This document shows positions 24,688 through 33,918 of a stretch of 54,858 bases of DNA, one piece after another. Positions within the stretch are counted from its first letter, which is position 1. Every line of letters starts with the position of its first letter. A program made the translations under genes and the position numbers. The notes below the pieces were generated by a model. The model made no database searches and was not told the DNA's origin. It saw only the letters and a program-made list of their open reading frames with translations. This DNA comes from Christensenellaceae bacterium Phil1 (GTDB taxonomy: Bacteria; Bacillota; Clostridia; Christensenellales; CAG-138). The DNA lies in the NCBI GenBank assembly GCA_001940855.1, contig MSGS01000029.1, positions 21,668-76,525 of the forward strand, given 5' to 3'.

Positions 24688-26772
24688 TTACTCCGCATTA
24701 AGCAAAAGCTGCTCGTAATTAGGGAAGGGCCACGCTTCGTGCGGCGTTATGGTTTCGAGCGCATCGGCGGCGTGCCTTACGGCGGCCATTGCCGGCACCA
24801 CCGCATCGCGGCAGCGGCAGGCGCGCTCGTGCGCGCAGTCTGACTCGTCGGCATATTTCAACGCGGCGTTCAGCCTGCCGCAGGCCGTGTCCAGTTCATT
24901 GAGCAATGCCGCGCCTTCGCGCAGTATGCGCATTTCAGGCTCGGTACATATGCATATACTCTGCTTGTAGGATACCGTTTTTGCCATTTCGCCCTGCGCG
25001 CGGCTAACGGCGGGGATTATCTCCTTGGCGGCCATCTCGGCCATTGTGCGGCCCTCTATCTCGGCAAGCTTTGCATATGTTTCAAGCGAAACCTCGTAGC
25101 GGGAAAGCATCTCCCGCTTTGAGAATATGCCGTATCCGCTGAACAGTGCAACGTTTTCGTCCGCAATGGAACGATCCTGCGCCTCAACGGTGGTTTTCAG
25201 GTTATATAGTCCCCTGCGCTCGGCTTCCTTTTCCCATTCTTCGGAATAGCAGTTGCCGCTGTAAACTATGCGCTTATGCTTTTCGTATTCGCTGCGGATA
25301 AGCTCCCGCGCGGCCTGCTCCTTGTTTTCCGCATGCTCCAACACGTCCGCAAAGCGCGCCATGGCTTCCGCCACAACGGTGTTTATAACAATATTCGCAT
25401 CGGCAATGGACTGCGCGCTGCCGGGCATACGGAATTCAAACTTGTTGCCCGTGAATGCAAACGGCGAAGTGCGGTTCCTGTCCGTATTGTCCGCCTTCAC
25501 GCGGGGCATGGCCTCAACGCCCATGCTTATGAACTGCTGTTCCGCGCGGCTGTAATCATTGCCGGCGCATATGGTGTCCATTATCTCGCCCAGCTCATCG
25601 CCTATAAATACGGATATTATCGCCGGCGGTGCTTCCGTCTGCCCAAGGCGAAGGTCGTTTGAATATGAACATGCGCTGAAACGGATAAGGTCCTGATGAT
25701 CGTCCACGGCGGCTATAACAGCCGTAAGCAGGAGCAGGAACAGCGTGTTCTCGCTCGGCTCCTTGCCGGGGTTTAGCAGGTTTTCCCCGCTTTCGGTGGA
25801 CAGGGACCAGTTGTTGTGCTTGCCGCTGCCGTTCATTCCGGCAAAGGGCTTTTCATGCAGCAGGCATACCATGCCGTGCTTGGGGGCTATGCGCTTCATC
25901 AGCTCCATTATAAGCTGGTTATGGTCAGTTGCGCTGTTTGCCCCGCTGAACACGGGCGCAAGCTCGTGCTGCCCGGGCGCGACCTCTTTATGCTCGGTTT
26001 TTGCAAACACGCCCAGCTTCCACAGTTCCCTGTCCAGCTCCGCCATGAACGCCTTCACGCGGGTATCGAGCGTGCCGTAATAATGGTCGTCCAGCTCCTG
26101 GCTTTTGGCGCTCTTCGCGCCGAAAAGCGTCCTGCCGCAGAGCACAAGGTCCCTGCGCTTTGCCCAAAGCGCCTTATCCACAAGGAAGTATTCCTGCTCC
26201 GCGCCTACGCTTGGCGTAACGCGCTCTATATCCTGCCTGCCCATTGCATGCACAAGGCGCAGCGCTTCTTTATTGATAAGCTGGGCGGAGCGCAGCAGCG
26301 GCGTTTTTTTGTCCAGCGCGTCGCCGTCATATGAAAGGAACACCGTGGGTATGCACAGCGTATCCTCCTTTATAAAAGCGTATGCCGTGGGGTCCCATGC
26401 GGTGTAGCCGCGTGCCTCGAACGTTGCCCTGAGCCCGCCGGAGGGGAAGCTCGACGCATCCGATTCGCCGACAACAAGCTCCTTGCCGGAGAAGTCCAGT
26501 ATTGCGCCGCCGTTCGCGCCGGGGGCGATAAAAGCCTCGTGCTTTTCCGCAGTGATTCCGGTAAGCGGCTGGAACCAATGGGTAAAATGTGTGGCGCCCT
26601 TTTCTATCGCCCATTCCTTCATTGCCGCGGCAACAGGCGTTGCAATGTGCCTGGCAAGCGGCGCGCCGCGCTTTATTGTGTCCTTCAATGCGGCGTAGGT
26701 ATCCTCCGCAAGGCGTTCGCGCATCACGGCCTCGTTAAACACCATTGAACCGAAATCAAAATTGTTTGGCAT
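24688..26772 (-). CDS. glnN: Type III glutamine synthetase
   Basis: GlnN, 694 residues, the dodecameric type III enzyme that makes glutamine from glutamate, ammonia and ATP. The size (about 700) and motifs separate it from GSI (about 450): VGESDASSFPSGGLR, GAEQEYFLVD (catalytic metal glutamates), APGQHELAP, FAGMNGSGKHNNWSL, and NDLRLGQTEAPPAIIS. Start ATG 26772 has AAAGGGA upstream; the ORF could be extended by 20 residues but that start lies in the promoter. Convergent with the ABC operon. Together with gdhA at 32428 it covers ammonia assimilation. Confidence 0.96.
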   Translation of the reverse strand: MPNNFDFGSMVFNEAVMRERLAEDTYAALKDTIKRGAPLARHIATPVAAAMKEWAIEKGATHFTHWFQPLTGITAEKHEAFIAPGANGGAILDFSGKELVVGESDASSFPSGGLRATFEARGYTAWDPTAYAFIKEDTLCIPTVFLSYDGDALDKKTPLLRSAQLINKEALRLVHAMGRQDIERVTPSVGAEQEYFLVDKALWAKRRDLVLCGRTLFGAKSAKSQELDDHYYGTLDTRVKAFMAELDRELWKLGVFAKTEHKEVAPGQHELAPVFSGANSATDHNQLIMELMKRIAPKHGMVCLLHEKPFAGMNGSGKHNNWSLSTESGENLLNPGKEPSENTLFLLLLTAVIAAVDDHQDLIRFSACSYSNDLRLGQTEAPPAIISVFIGDELGEIMDTICAGNDYSRAEQQFISMGVEAMPRVKADNTDRNRTSPFAFTGNKFEFRMPGSAQSIADANIVINTVVAEAMARFADVLEHAENKEQAARELIRSEYEKHKRIVYSGNCYSEEWEKEAERRGLYNLKTTVEAQDRSIADENVALFSGYGIFSKREMLSRYEVSLETYAKLAEIEGRTMAEMAAKEIIPAVSRAQGEMAKTVSYKQSICICTEPEMRILREGAALLNELDTACGRLNAALKYADESDCAHERACRCRDAVVPAMAAVRHAADALETITPHEAWPFPNYEQLLLNAE

Positions 26773-26805
26773 AGCTTTTCCCTTTCCATTAATAATAATT
26801 TCAGT

Positions 26806-26834
26806 ATTATAGATTATCTTTATCCACGGCACAA
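26806..26834 (-). promoter_or_regulatory. Promoter of glnN
   Basis: On the minus strand, TTGTGC (26834-26829), a 17-base spacer and TATAAT (26811-26806). The start codon lies 34 bases beyond the -10. Confidence 0.8.
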
Positions 26835-26915
26835 GGGGAGAACCGAAAATAATATATTATCTATTATTTATGCCGCCATAAGCAATGCTTTGATACATAC
26901 AGCCTGATATAATAA

Positions 26916-26944
26916 AAACCCGATTGAAAGAATCAACCGGGTTT
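26916..26944 (-). terminator. Terminator of the MFS-radC-pgcA-MATE operon
   Basis: On the minus strand, an 11-bp stem AAACCCGGTTG/CAATCGGGTTT (one G-T pair) followed by TTATTATA, 17 bases after the MATE stop. Confidence 0.8.
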
Positions 26945-26961
26945 GTGGTGCAATATTCAGG

Positions 26962-28374
26962 CTATTCGTCCTCCTTGGGCATGCGCCTGAAGAACACAAG
27001 CGTCATGGGTATTGCCACAAGGAACGTGCATACATCCGCACACGCCTGCGCGCACTGCACGCCGGTAAGCTTGAGTATGGGCGGCAGCACGGTTATGAAC
27101 ACAAGGAAGAATATTCCCTGGCGGCAGGCGGAAAGGAAGCTTGCCTGTGCGGCCTTGCCAACGGACTGGAACGTCATGTTCCCTACTACAACGAAAGGAA
27201 CAGTCGGCATGGCAATGCACTGTATTCTCAGCGCAAGCGTGCCTATTTCGATTACCTTCGGGTCGTCCCTAAGGAACATGGTAACTATTTCCGGCGCGAA
27301 TATGAACGCCGCAACACTTGCCGCGCCCATTACGCAAAGTCCCAGTATAAGCGTGAATTTATACGCCGCGCGCACGCGGGCATATTTCTTCGCCCCGTAG
27401 TTATACCCCGCAACGGGCTGGTAGCCCTGCCCTATGCCAAGCGAGGTTGAGAATATGAGCATGAACACCTTGCTCACTATGCTCATAGCTGCAACGGCGG
27501 CATCGCCATACACCATGGCGCTGCGGTTGAGTGCAACGCTTGCAATGCTTGCCAAGCCCTGCCTGAGCAGCGCGGGAAGGCCGGTTTTGAATATGTCAAG
27601 CAGCATCTTTCCGCTTATCTCTATTTGGCCTACGCATGGCTGCACCACCGTGAAGCCCTTGCGGAAATACGCCGCAAGCAGTATTGCCGCGCTCACAAGC
27701 TGGCTTATGCCGGTCGCTATGGCTGCGCCCGCCGTGCCGAGGCCAAGCGTGTGTATAAACAGCGGGTCAAGGCCAATGTTCAGCAGTCCGCCTATGCTTA
27801 TACCTATCATGGCATATTTAATCTTTCCCTCCGCGCGCAGAAGATTGTTCATCACGAAGGATATAACCATTGCCGGCGCTGCAATAAGAATATAATTCGC
27901 ATACGCCTTTGCATGCGGCAGCATCGTTTCCGTTGCGCCAAGGAGCCGCATGAACGGGTCAAGGAATATAAGCCCCGCGCCCAGTATTATAAGCCCGAAG
28001 GCAACCGCCAAAAGCAGCGCTGTGCTTGCAATGCGGTTTGCGTGGGTATAATCCTTTTCGCCAAGGCGGCGGGAGATAAGGCTGCTTGCGCCCTGCCCTA
28101 TGGTGAAGCCCACGGCCTGGATTATGTTCATAAGCGAGAACACAACGCCCACCGCGCCGGATGCGCTGGTGCCAAGCTGGCCTACGAAATAAGTATCGGC
28201 GCTGTTATATATGCTGGTTACCAGCATGCCTATCACCGCGGGTATGCCCATGGACAGCACCACGCGGCTGACAGGCCCGGTAGTCATGCGCTTATACTGC
28301 CGCTCCTGCACGTTTGCGGCGTCGTTATTCATGTTTTGTTCGTTTTGCCCTCCGCTGGGCATTTTCTTTTGCAT
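26962..28374 (-). CDS. MATE-family efflux transporter (second)
   Basis: A 470-residue polytopic protein with about 12 hydrophobic helices, of the NorM/MepA-like MATE type. Marker pieces are GMLVTSIYNSADTYFVGQLG in the first helix (read as SIYNSADTYFVGQ), GASSLISRRLGEKD, FMNNLLRAEGK-type loop, and GIGQGYQPVAGYNYGA in the second half. It follows pgcA by 10 bases on the same strand; AAAGGA is about 14 bases before the ATG, so the true start may be a few codons in. Unlike the first MATE gene, no regulator is adjacent. Its presence in a radC-pgcA operon does not point to a substrate. Confidence 0.88.
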   Translation of the reverse strand: MQKKMPSGGQNEQNMNNDAANVQERQYKRMTTGPVSRVVLSMGIPAVIGMLVTSIYNSADTYFVGQLGTSASGAVGVVFSLMNIIQAVGFTIGQGASSLISRRLGEKDYTHANRIASTALLLAVAFGLIILGAGLIFLDPFMRLLGATETMLPHAKAYANYILIAAPAMVISFVMNNLLRAEGKIKYAMIGISIGGLLNIGLDPLFIHTLGLGTAGAAIATGISQLVSAAILLAAYFRKGFTVVQPCVGQIEISGKMLLDIFKTGLPALLRQGLASIASVALNRSAMVYGDAAVAAMSIVSKVFMLIFSTSLGIGQGYQPVAGYNYGAKKYARVRAAYKFTLILGLCVMGAASVAAFIFAPEIVTMFLRDDPKVIEIGTLALRIQCIAMPTVPFVVVGNMTFQSVGKAAQASFLSACRQGIFFLVFITVLPPILKLTGVQCAQACADVCTFLVAIPMTLVFFRRMPKEDE

Positions 28375-28384
28375 TGGCCTGTGT

Positions 28385-30127
28385 TTATCCTTTCAGCAGC
28401 GTGCTGAGCTTGCCGTCCGTATCCGCCATAAGCTTATTCAGCAGCGCTTCAACCTCTTCATCCGTTTTTGCGTTTGCGCCTATATACAATTTAAGCTTTG
28501 GTTCCGTGCCGCTGGGGCGCACGCATATCCATGCCCCGTCGCTGAGCAGGAAGCGCACGGCGTTCATGCCGGTAACCTCGCTCTCCGTCTCTTTTCCCGC
28601 GGCGTAATCCATTGCCTTGCCGGAGCGCATATCCTCAAACCTGTCCACAGCCACGCCCGCAAACTCCCGCGGGGTGTCGCTCCTCAGCGCCGCCATAGCC
28701 CCGGCTATGCGCTCTATGCCCTCCTTACCGGAAAGGGTGTAGCTCTTCACGGCTTCGTTATAGCAGCCGCACAGGGCCTCTATCTCGCCCAGAGCGTCGC
28801 TGAGCGTTTTGCCCATGCTTCTGTAATATACGCAGGCTTCCGCAGCAAGCATCGCCGCGCACACGGCGTCCTTATCCCGTGCAAAGCCGCCCGCAAGGAA
28901 GCCGTAGCTTTCCTCAAAGCCGAATATGAACGTGCCGAAGCCCTGTTCGGTATGGCTCTTTTCAATAAGCTCGGATATAAAGCGGAACCCCGTGGGCGTG
29001 CACCTGAGCTTAACGCCGAAGTGTGCGCATATGGCATCCGCAAGGCGGGTGCTCACTATGCTTTTTGCAACGAACCCGTCCGCGGGAATGGCTCCGCGCT
29101 CCTTCATGGCGCTGAGTATATAGTAAAGCAAAAGGGAGCCTATCTTGTTGCCCGTAAGCACGCGGAATTTGCCGTTTTTCTCCCGCACGGCAAGGCCCAT
29201 CCTGTCCGAATCCGGGTCGGTCGCAACTATTGCGTCCGCATGGACCTTATCCGCAAGCTCCATGGCAAGCGTAAACGCCTTCGGGTCCTCCGGATTGGGC
29301 GCGGTAACGGTCGGGAAGTCCCCGTTCGGCTCGCGCTGCTGTTCCACTATGCTCACGTTTGTTATGCCCGCAAGCTTCAATATGTGCTGCACGGGCAGAT
29401 TGCCGCTGCCGTGCAGGGGAGTGTATACCATTTTCAGCGTATCGCCCTGCTCCTTAACAAGCTCTGGCCGCTGCATAACTGAAAGCGTGTCGCGGTAATA
29501 ATCCGCGTCGTCAGCGTCGCTCAACCATGTTAAAAGTCCGCTTGCTTCGGCCTGTTCGATTGTCATATCGGGGCCGGAGAAGTAATCCTGCCGCTTTATT
29601 TCGGCGTATATGGCCTCCGCCTGCTTGGGGCCTGCCTGCCCGCCATCCTGCCAATATACCTTATAGCCGTTATATTCAGGGGGATTATGGCTGGCGGTTA
29701 TTACAATGCCCGCTATGCATTTAAGCCTTCTCACCATATACGAAAGCATTGGCACGGGGCGCAGCGAATCATATATATAGGCATGTATGCCCTTTGCGCA
29801 GAGGGTAAGCGCGGCTTCCAACGCAAATTCGCGGCTCATGCGGCGGGAATCATATGCTATTGCAACGCCGCGCTCGGCCCCGCCAGCGAAGCCCAGTATG
29901 TATTCGCTCAGTCCCAGCGTTGCCCGCTTTATAACCTGCGCGTTCATTCGGTTCGTTCCCGCGCCGAGTATTCCCCTTAAACCTGCCGTGCCGAATTCAA
30001 GCTCGGTATAGAACCGTTCTTCTATCTCCTTGGGGTTATCGGCTATCGCCTCAAGCTCCGCTTTAAGCTGCGGTGCAAGCTTTTCCGCCTGCCTCCAGCG
30101 CAGATATTCTTCCATATAGCCGCTCAT
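28385..30127 (-). CDS. pgcA: Phospho-sugar mutase (phosphoglucomutase/phosphomannomutase)
   Basis: A 580-residue alpha-D-phosphohexomutase of the long PgcA type, interconverting glucose-1- and glucose-6-phosphate and perhaps mannose forms. The N-terminal ELEFGTAGLRG is typical, the catalytic phosphoserine loop is TASHNPPEYNGYK near residue 142, the metal loop is DPDSDRMG near 300, the sugar-binding loop is FGFEESYGFL, and the phosphate-binding loop is RPSGTEPKLK. Its start overlaps the radC stop by ATGA. The product feeds cell-wall precursors and glycogen, and galactose use (galK lies elsewhere in the window). Confidence 0.93.
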   Translation of the reverse strand: MSGYMEEYLRWRQAEKLAPQLKAELEAIADNPKEIEERFYTELEFGTAGLRGILGAGTNRMNAQVIKRATLGLSEYILGFAGGAERGVAIAYDSRRMSREFALEAALTLCAKGIHAYIYDSLRPVPMLSYMVRRLKCIAGIVITASHNPPEYNGYKVYWQDGGQAGPKQAEAIYAEIKRQDYFSGPDMTIEQAEASGLLTWLSDADDADYYRDTLSVMQRPELVKEQGDTLKMVYTPLHGSGNLPVQHILKLAGITNVSIVEQQREPNGDFPTVTAPNPEDPKAFTLAMELADKVHADAIVATDPDSDRMGLAVREKNGKFRVLTGNKIGSLLLYYILSAMKERGAIPADGFVAKSIVSTRLADAICAHFGVKLRCTPTGFRFISELIEKSHTEQGFGTFIFGFEESYGFLAGGFARDKDAVCAAMLAAEACVYYRSMGKTLSDALGEIEALCGCYNEAVKSYTLSGKEGIERIAGAMAALRSDTPREFAGVAVDRFEDMRSGKAMDYAAGKETESEVTGMNAVRFLLSDGAWICVRPSGTEPKLKLYIGANAKTDEEVEALLNKLMADTDGKLSTLLKG

Positions 30128-30834
30128 GTGCTCTTTTCCTCCGTTCCCTGATTATTGTTGTTTATATCGCTTGGAATGTATACGTTGCGCGCCATGCTGT
30201 ACGCGCGTTCATCCCCAACTATAATATGGTCATATAATTGAATCCCGATGCCGCTCAGCGCCGAAAATATCATTTTTGTCATGGCTATATCCTCGTTGCT
30301 GGGGGCGGGGTTGCCGCTTGGGTGGTTATGGCAAAGCATTGCGTATGCCGCCGCGTGGCGCAGCGCACATTCGGCAATTATGCGCGGATAAACTGTGCTT
30401 TGGTCTATCGTTCCGCTTGAAACCATGTCCTCGTGTATGGGCTTCAGCCCGCTGTCCAGCGACACAAGGTACATAACCTCGTACCTGTGCGGCCTGAGAA
30501 GCTGCATGCAGTATTCCGCAGCCCTTTCGGGATTATTGAGCCGCTGCTTTTTGCGCGGCTTTTCGCTTATGTTCCGCATTGCTCCCGCAAGGGCAATCAG
30601 CGTTGCCGCATATTCGCCCAAGCCGGCGTTTTTAAGCTCCGCCACATCGGCCTTCAGCACAGCCGCAAGCGACCCATAGCGCTCTATCAGCCTGTGCGCC
30701 AATGGGTTCACGTCCCGCCGCGGTATTGCATAGGTAAGCAGCAGTTCAAGCAGCTGATGCTCCGGCATGGCCTTCGCACCGCCCGCAAGGAAGCTTTCCC
30801 TAAGCCTTTGCCTGTGCCCGGAATGCTCTTCCAA
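30124..30834 (-). CDS. radC: RadC/JAB-domain protein
   Basis: A 236-residue RadC homologue. The N-terminal half contains helix-hairpin-helix-like segments (LLELLLTYAIPRRDVNP, ELKNAGLGEYAA). The C-terminal JAB/MPN domain has the metal motif HNHPSGNPAPSNED, i.e. H-x-H-x7-S-x2-D. RadC was named for DNA repair, but its function is unclear and early repair evidence was withdrawn. The start is TTG 30834, with GGAGA upstream, one base after the MFS stop codon. It is co-transcribed with pgcA and two transporters. Confidence 0.92.
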   Translation of the reverse strand: MEEHSGHRQRLRESFLAGGAKAMPEHQLLELLLTYAIPRRDVNPLAHRLIERYGSLAAVLKADVAELKNAGLGEYAATLIALAGAMRNISEKPRKKQRLNNPERAAEYCMQLLRPHRYEVMYLVSLDSGLKPIHEDMVSSGTIDQSTVYPRIIAECALRHAAAYAMLCHNHPSGNPAPSNEDIAMTKMIFSALSGIGIQLYDHIIVGDERAYSMARNVYIPSDINNNNQGTEEKST

Positions 30835-30835
30835 C

Positions 30836-32140
30836 TCAGTTCTCCTCTGCCTTCATGTATTTGCGGCCCACGAACAGCGCCACCATTCCGCCGAAGAACA
30901 GCACTATTATGCTCAGTATTCCAAGGGATGCCCTGCCCGTTGCGGCATAGGTAGCGGCATAGAGCGCGGGGCCTATCACGCAGGAGAATTTGCCGAATAT
31001 ATCAAGGAAGCCGTAGTATTCATTGGAACGCTCCGGCGGGATAAGCTGGCCGAAATAGCTGCGGGAGAGCGCCTGTATGCCGCCCTGCACCGTGCCCACA
31101 AGCGTTGCCAGTATCCAGAACAGCGTGCTGCTCAGCTTAAGCGCGGCCTCTATATCGCCGCCGGAAAGCTCCGCCTGTTCAATATTGAAGCCCATGAAGA
31201 AGCCAAGTATAGTTATCACGAAATATACGCACACGGCTATGGCTATCATCCTCATCGCCCCGACCTTCTTCGCCAAATTGCCGAAAAGTATGCTGAAGGG
31301 CACCGCAACTATCTGCGTTACCAGCAGCGCAAGTATCATGCCTATCGCGCCAAGGCCAAGGGTTTCGCCGTAGTTCGTAGCCATGGATATTATTGTATCC
31401 ACGCCGTCAATATAGAAGAAGTAAGCTATTATGAAGAACAGTATCTTTTTATCTTTAAGTATATCCTTAAACGTTTTCCATGCGTTGCGGAAGGCTTCCT
31501 TTGCAAGGGCCTGCGGCGCGTCCTCCACGCTGTATTGCTGCTTTACGTTTTTAAGGAAGGGTATGCTGAACACCGCCCACCATACAACAACTATCAATAT
31601 GGCAATTTTATAGGAAAGCACGCTTTGGTTCATAAGCAGCATTACTGCAATGGATATTATGAAGGGAATGGTGCTGCCGCCGATATAGCCCATTGCATAG
31701 CCCCAGGAGGACACCCTGTCCATGCGCTCCGGCGTGGTAACGTCAGTCAGGAAGGAATCATAGAAAAGGCAGCTTCCGGAAAAGCCTATGCGCGAAAGTA
31801 TGAAGCCCACGAGCATCAGCCGCCAGTCCTCAAACGCCGCCATCACGGCGGTGAACACAAGGCCAAGCACAAGGAATCCGGCGAAGAGCTTCTTTTTCAT
31901 GCCGGAAAAGTCGCCTATCGCGCCGAGTATTGGCGCAAGCACCGCCACAACGAGCGCCGCCGCGCTGACGGCGAAGCCGTAAAGCTTGTTGCCGGTTTCG
32001 TTCGCCTGCATGGCGAAATAGATGGGGAATATGGCCGCCATAATATTGGTGGCATAGATGGAATTGGCCCAATCATACATTATCCATGATTTTTCGGCCT
32101 TGGTGAAGCGCTTTTCGCTGCGGTCCGCCTTAGATGACAT
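30836..32140 (-). CDS. MFS transporter, UMF1 (YxiO/Atg22-like) family
   Basis: A 434-residue, 12-helix MFS protein. The N-terminus WIMYDWANSIYATNIMAAIFPIYF is the UMF1/Atg22 family hallmark (short form: YDWANS). Also seen are ILGAIGDFSGMKKK, SFLTDVTTPERMDRVSSWGYAMGYIGG, and GGIQALSRSYFGQLIPPERSNEYYGFLDIFGKF. Fungal Atg22 exports amino acids from the vacuole; the bacterial substrates are not well defined. GGGAGGG lies before the ATG. It is the first gene of a four-gene minus-strand operon. Confidence 0.88.
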   Translation of the reverse strand: MSSKADRSEKRFTKAEKSWIMYDWANSIYATNIMAAIFPIYFAMQANETGNKLYGFAVSAAALVVAVLAPILGAIGDFSGMKKKLFAGFLVLGLVFTAVMAAFEDWRLMLVGFILSRIGFSGSCLFYDSFLTDVTTPERMDRVSSWGYAMGYIGGSTIPFIISIAVMLLMNQSVLSYKIAILIVVVWWAVFSIPFLKNVKQQYSVEDAPQALAKEAFRNAWKTFKDILKDKKILFFIIAYFFYIDGVDTIISMATNYGETLGLGAIGMILALLVTQIVAVPFSILFGNLAKKVGAMRMIAIAVCVYFVITILGFFMGFNIEQAELSGGDIEAALKLSSTLFWILATLVGTVQGGIQALSRSYFGQLIPPERSNEYYGFLDIFGKFSCVIGPALYAATYAATGRASLGILSIIVLFFGGMVALFVGRKYMKAEEN

Positions 32141-32179
32141 ATTTACCCTCCCATGGCAAAAGAAATGATTACACGCTTA

Positions 32180-32185
32180 ATTATA
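32180..32185 (-). promoter_or_regulatory. Possible -10 of the MFS-radC-pgcA-MATE operon
   Basis: A perfect TATAAT on the minus strand 40 bases before the MFS start. The -35 region (TGTACT at 17 bases) is poor, so an activator may be needed. The rest of 32186-32320 shows no gene. Confidence 0.4.
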
Positions 32186-32320
32186 ATGCATTGTGCCAAG
32201 ATAGTACAGGGGGCAATTTGCCGAGGGAATCGGTTAGAGGGAGTTCACCCCCCTTTCCATCACATTTCCCCATGTTTACATCTTTTTAACAGAAAAAATT
32301 GTTATAAGCAGACAATTAGC

Positions 32321-32349
32321 TTGACATTAGTATACCTTAGATTTATGAT
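32321..32349 (+). promoter_or_regulatory. Strong promoter of gdhA
   Basis: Consensus TTGACA at 32321-32326, a 17-base spacer and TATGAT at 32344-32349. Downstream a hairpin TGCGTG/CACGCA spans about 32357-32391 in the leader, then GGAGGT precedes the ATG. Confidence 0.88.
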
Positions 32350-32427
32350 AAGCTTGATGCGTGGCGCGGAACCAAATTGCGCGGCACGCATGACGAAAAA
32401 AGCATTATTATATTTGGAGGTACTACA

Positions 32428-33774
32428 ATGAACGCGTACATTCAGGAAGTCCTGGAGAAGGTTGAAAAGCGCGACAAGAACGAGCCTGAATTCCTTCAGA
32501 CCGTTGAAGAGGTCCTCAAGTCCCTTGAGACCGTTATCGATCAGCATCCCGAATACCAGAAGGCCGGTTTGCTTGAGCGCCTTGTTGAGCCCGAGCGTGT
32601 GATAGAGTTCCGCGTGCCTTGGGTGGATGACGCCGGTAAGGTCAACGTCAACCGTGGCTTCCGCGTGCAGTTCAACAGCGCCATCGGCCCCTACAAGGGA
32701 GGCCTGCGCTTTGCTTCTCACGTAAATCTTTCCGTTATGAAGTTCCTCGGCTTCGAGCAGACCTTTAAGAACAGCCTGACCAGCCTGCCCATGGGCGGCG
32801 GCAAGGGCGGCAGCGACTTTGATCCCAACGGCAAGAGCGACGCCGAGATCATGCGTTTCTGCCAGAGCTTCATGACCGAGCTCCAGCGCCACATCGGCCC
32901 CAACGTGGACGTTCCCGCCGGTGACATCGGCGTAGGCGGCCGCGAAATCGGTTACCTGTTCGGCCAGTATAAGCGCATCCGCGGCGCCTATGAGAACGGC
33001 GTTCTCACCGGCAAGGCTCCCTCCTTCGGCGGCAGCCCCTTCCGTCCGGAAGCTACCGGCTTCGGCGCTGTGTATTATCTGTGCGAAGTTCTCAAGCATG
33101 AGAACGACACCATCGAGGGCAAGACCATTGCTATCTCCGGCTTCGGCAACGTGGCTTGGGGCGTCTGCAAGAAGGCTGCTCAGCTGGGCGCCAAGGTCGT
33201 CACCCTGGCCGGCCCCGACGGTTACATCTACGATCCCGACGGCGTAGTGACCGAAGAGAAGATCAACTACATGCTCGACATGCGCAACAGCGGCCGCAAC
33301 AAGGTTCAGGACTATGCCGACAAGTTTGGCGTACAGTTCTTCCCCGGCCAGAAGCCCTGGGGCCAGAAGGTCGACGTTTGTATGCCCTGCGCGTATCAGA
33401 ACGAAATCGGCATGAAGGAAGCCGAGCAGATGATCGCCAACGGCCTGAAGTACTACATCGAAGTTGCCAACATGCCCACCACCAACGAAGCCCTGTACTT
33501 CCTGATGGACAAGGGTCTCATCGTTGCGCCTTCCAAGGCTGTTAACGCGGGCGGCGTTGCCGTTTCCGGCCTTGAAATGAGCCAGAACTCCGAGCGCCTG
33601 ACCTGGAAGCCCGAAGAAGTGGACGAGAAGCTGCACCACATCATGGTCAACATCCATGCCGCTTCCGAGAAGGCCGCTGCTGAGGCCGGTCTTGGCTACA
33701 ACCTGGTTGCCGGCGCCAACATCGCGGGCTTCAAGAAGGTTGCCGATGCTATGATGGCTCAGGGTATCGTCTGA
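32428..33774 (+). CDS. gdhA: NADP-type glutamate dehydrogenase
   Basis: GdhA, 448 residues, the hexameric enzyme that aminates 2-oxoglutarate. The substrate site reads GPYKGGLRFA, and PMGGGKGGSD holds catalytic lysine K126; DVPAGDIGVG and the Rossmann motif SGFGNVAWG follow. Length and sequence fit the NADP-specific family. The start at ATG 32428 has GGAGGT 8 bases upstream. Codon use is unlike the neighbours: isoleucine is mostly ATC and arginine CGC/CGT, whereas neighbours favour ATA and often AGG. That fits very high expression from the near-consensus promoter, or acquisition by transfer. A clear terminator follows. With glnN it forms the ammonia-assimilation set. Confidence 0.97.
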   Translation: MNAYIQEVLEKVEKRDKNEPEFLQTVEEVLKSLETVIDQHPEYQKAGLLERLVEPERVIEFRVPWVDDAGKVNVNRGFRVQFNSAIGPYKGGLRFASHVNLSVMKFLGFEQTFKNSLTSLPMGGGKGGSDFDPNGKSDAEIMRFCQSFMTELQRHIGPNVDVPAGDIGVGGREIGYLFGQYKRIRGAYENGVLTGKAPSFGGSPFRPEATGFGAVYYLCEVLKHENDTIEGKTIAISGFGNVAWGVCKKAAQLGAKVVTLAGPDGYIYDPDGVVTEEKINYMLDMRNSGRNKVQDYADKFGVQFFPGQKPWGQKVDVCMPCAYQNEIGMKEAEQMIANGLKYYIEVANMPTTNEALYFLMDKGLIVAPSKAVNAGGVAVSGLEMSQNSERLTWKPEEVDEKLHHIMVNIHAASEKAAAEAGLGYNLVAGANIAGFKKVADAMMAQGIV

Positions 33775-33803
33775 TAAACCGCCAAATATAAAGCGATAAA
33801 TAA

Positions 33804-33834
33804 AGGGAGCTGCCATAGGGCGGCTCTCTTTTTC
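33804..33834 (+). terminator. Terminator of gdhA
   Basis: Stem AGGGAGCTGCC/GGCGGCTCTCT (with wobble pairs) followed by TTTTT. Confidence 0.8.
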
Positions 33835-33857
33835 GTTTGCAAAATATCAATTTGCGC

Positions 33858-33886
33858 TTGCATGGGTAGCGGCAGGATGGTATAAT
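33858..33886 (+). promoter_or_regulatory. Promoter of the tandem GNAT gene
   Basis: TTGCAT at 33858-33863, a 17-base spacer and TATAAT at 33881-33886. Confidence 0.75.
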
Positions 33887-33918
33887 TGCAAAAATATTCG
33901 GTATGGAGGCTTTTTGAT

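Noticed and set aside
26817..26826. DnaA-box-like TTTATCCACG near glnN
   Set aside because: A single imperfect box overlapping the glnN promoter, with no cluster or AT-rich unwinding region.
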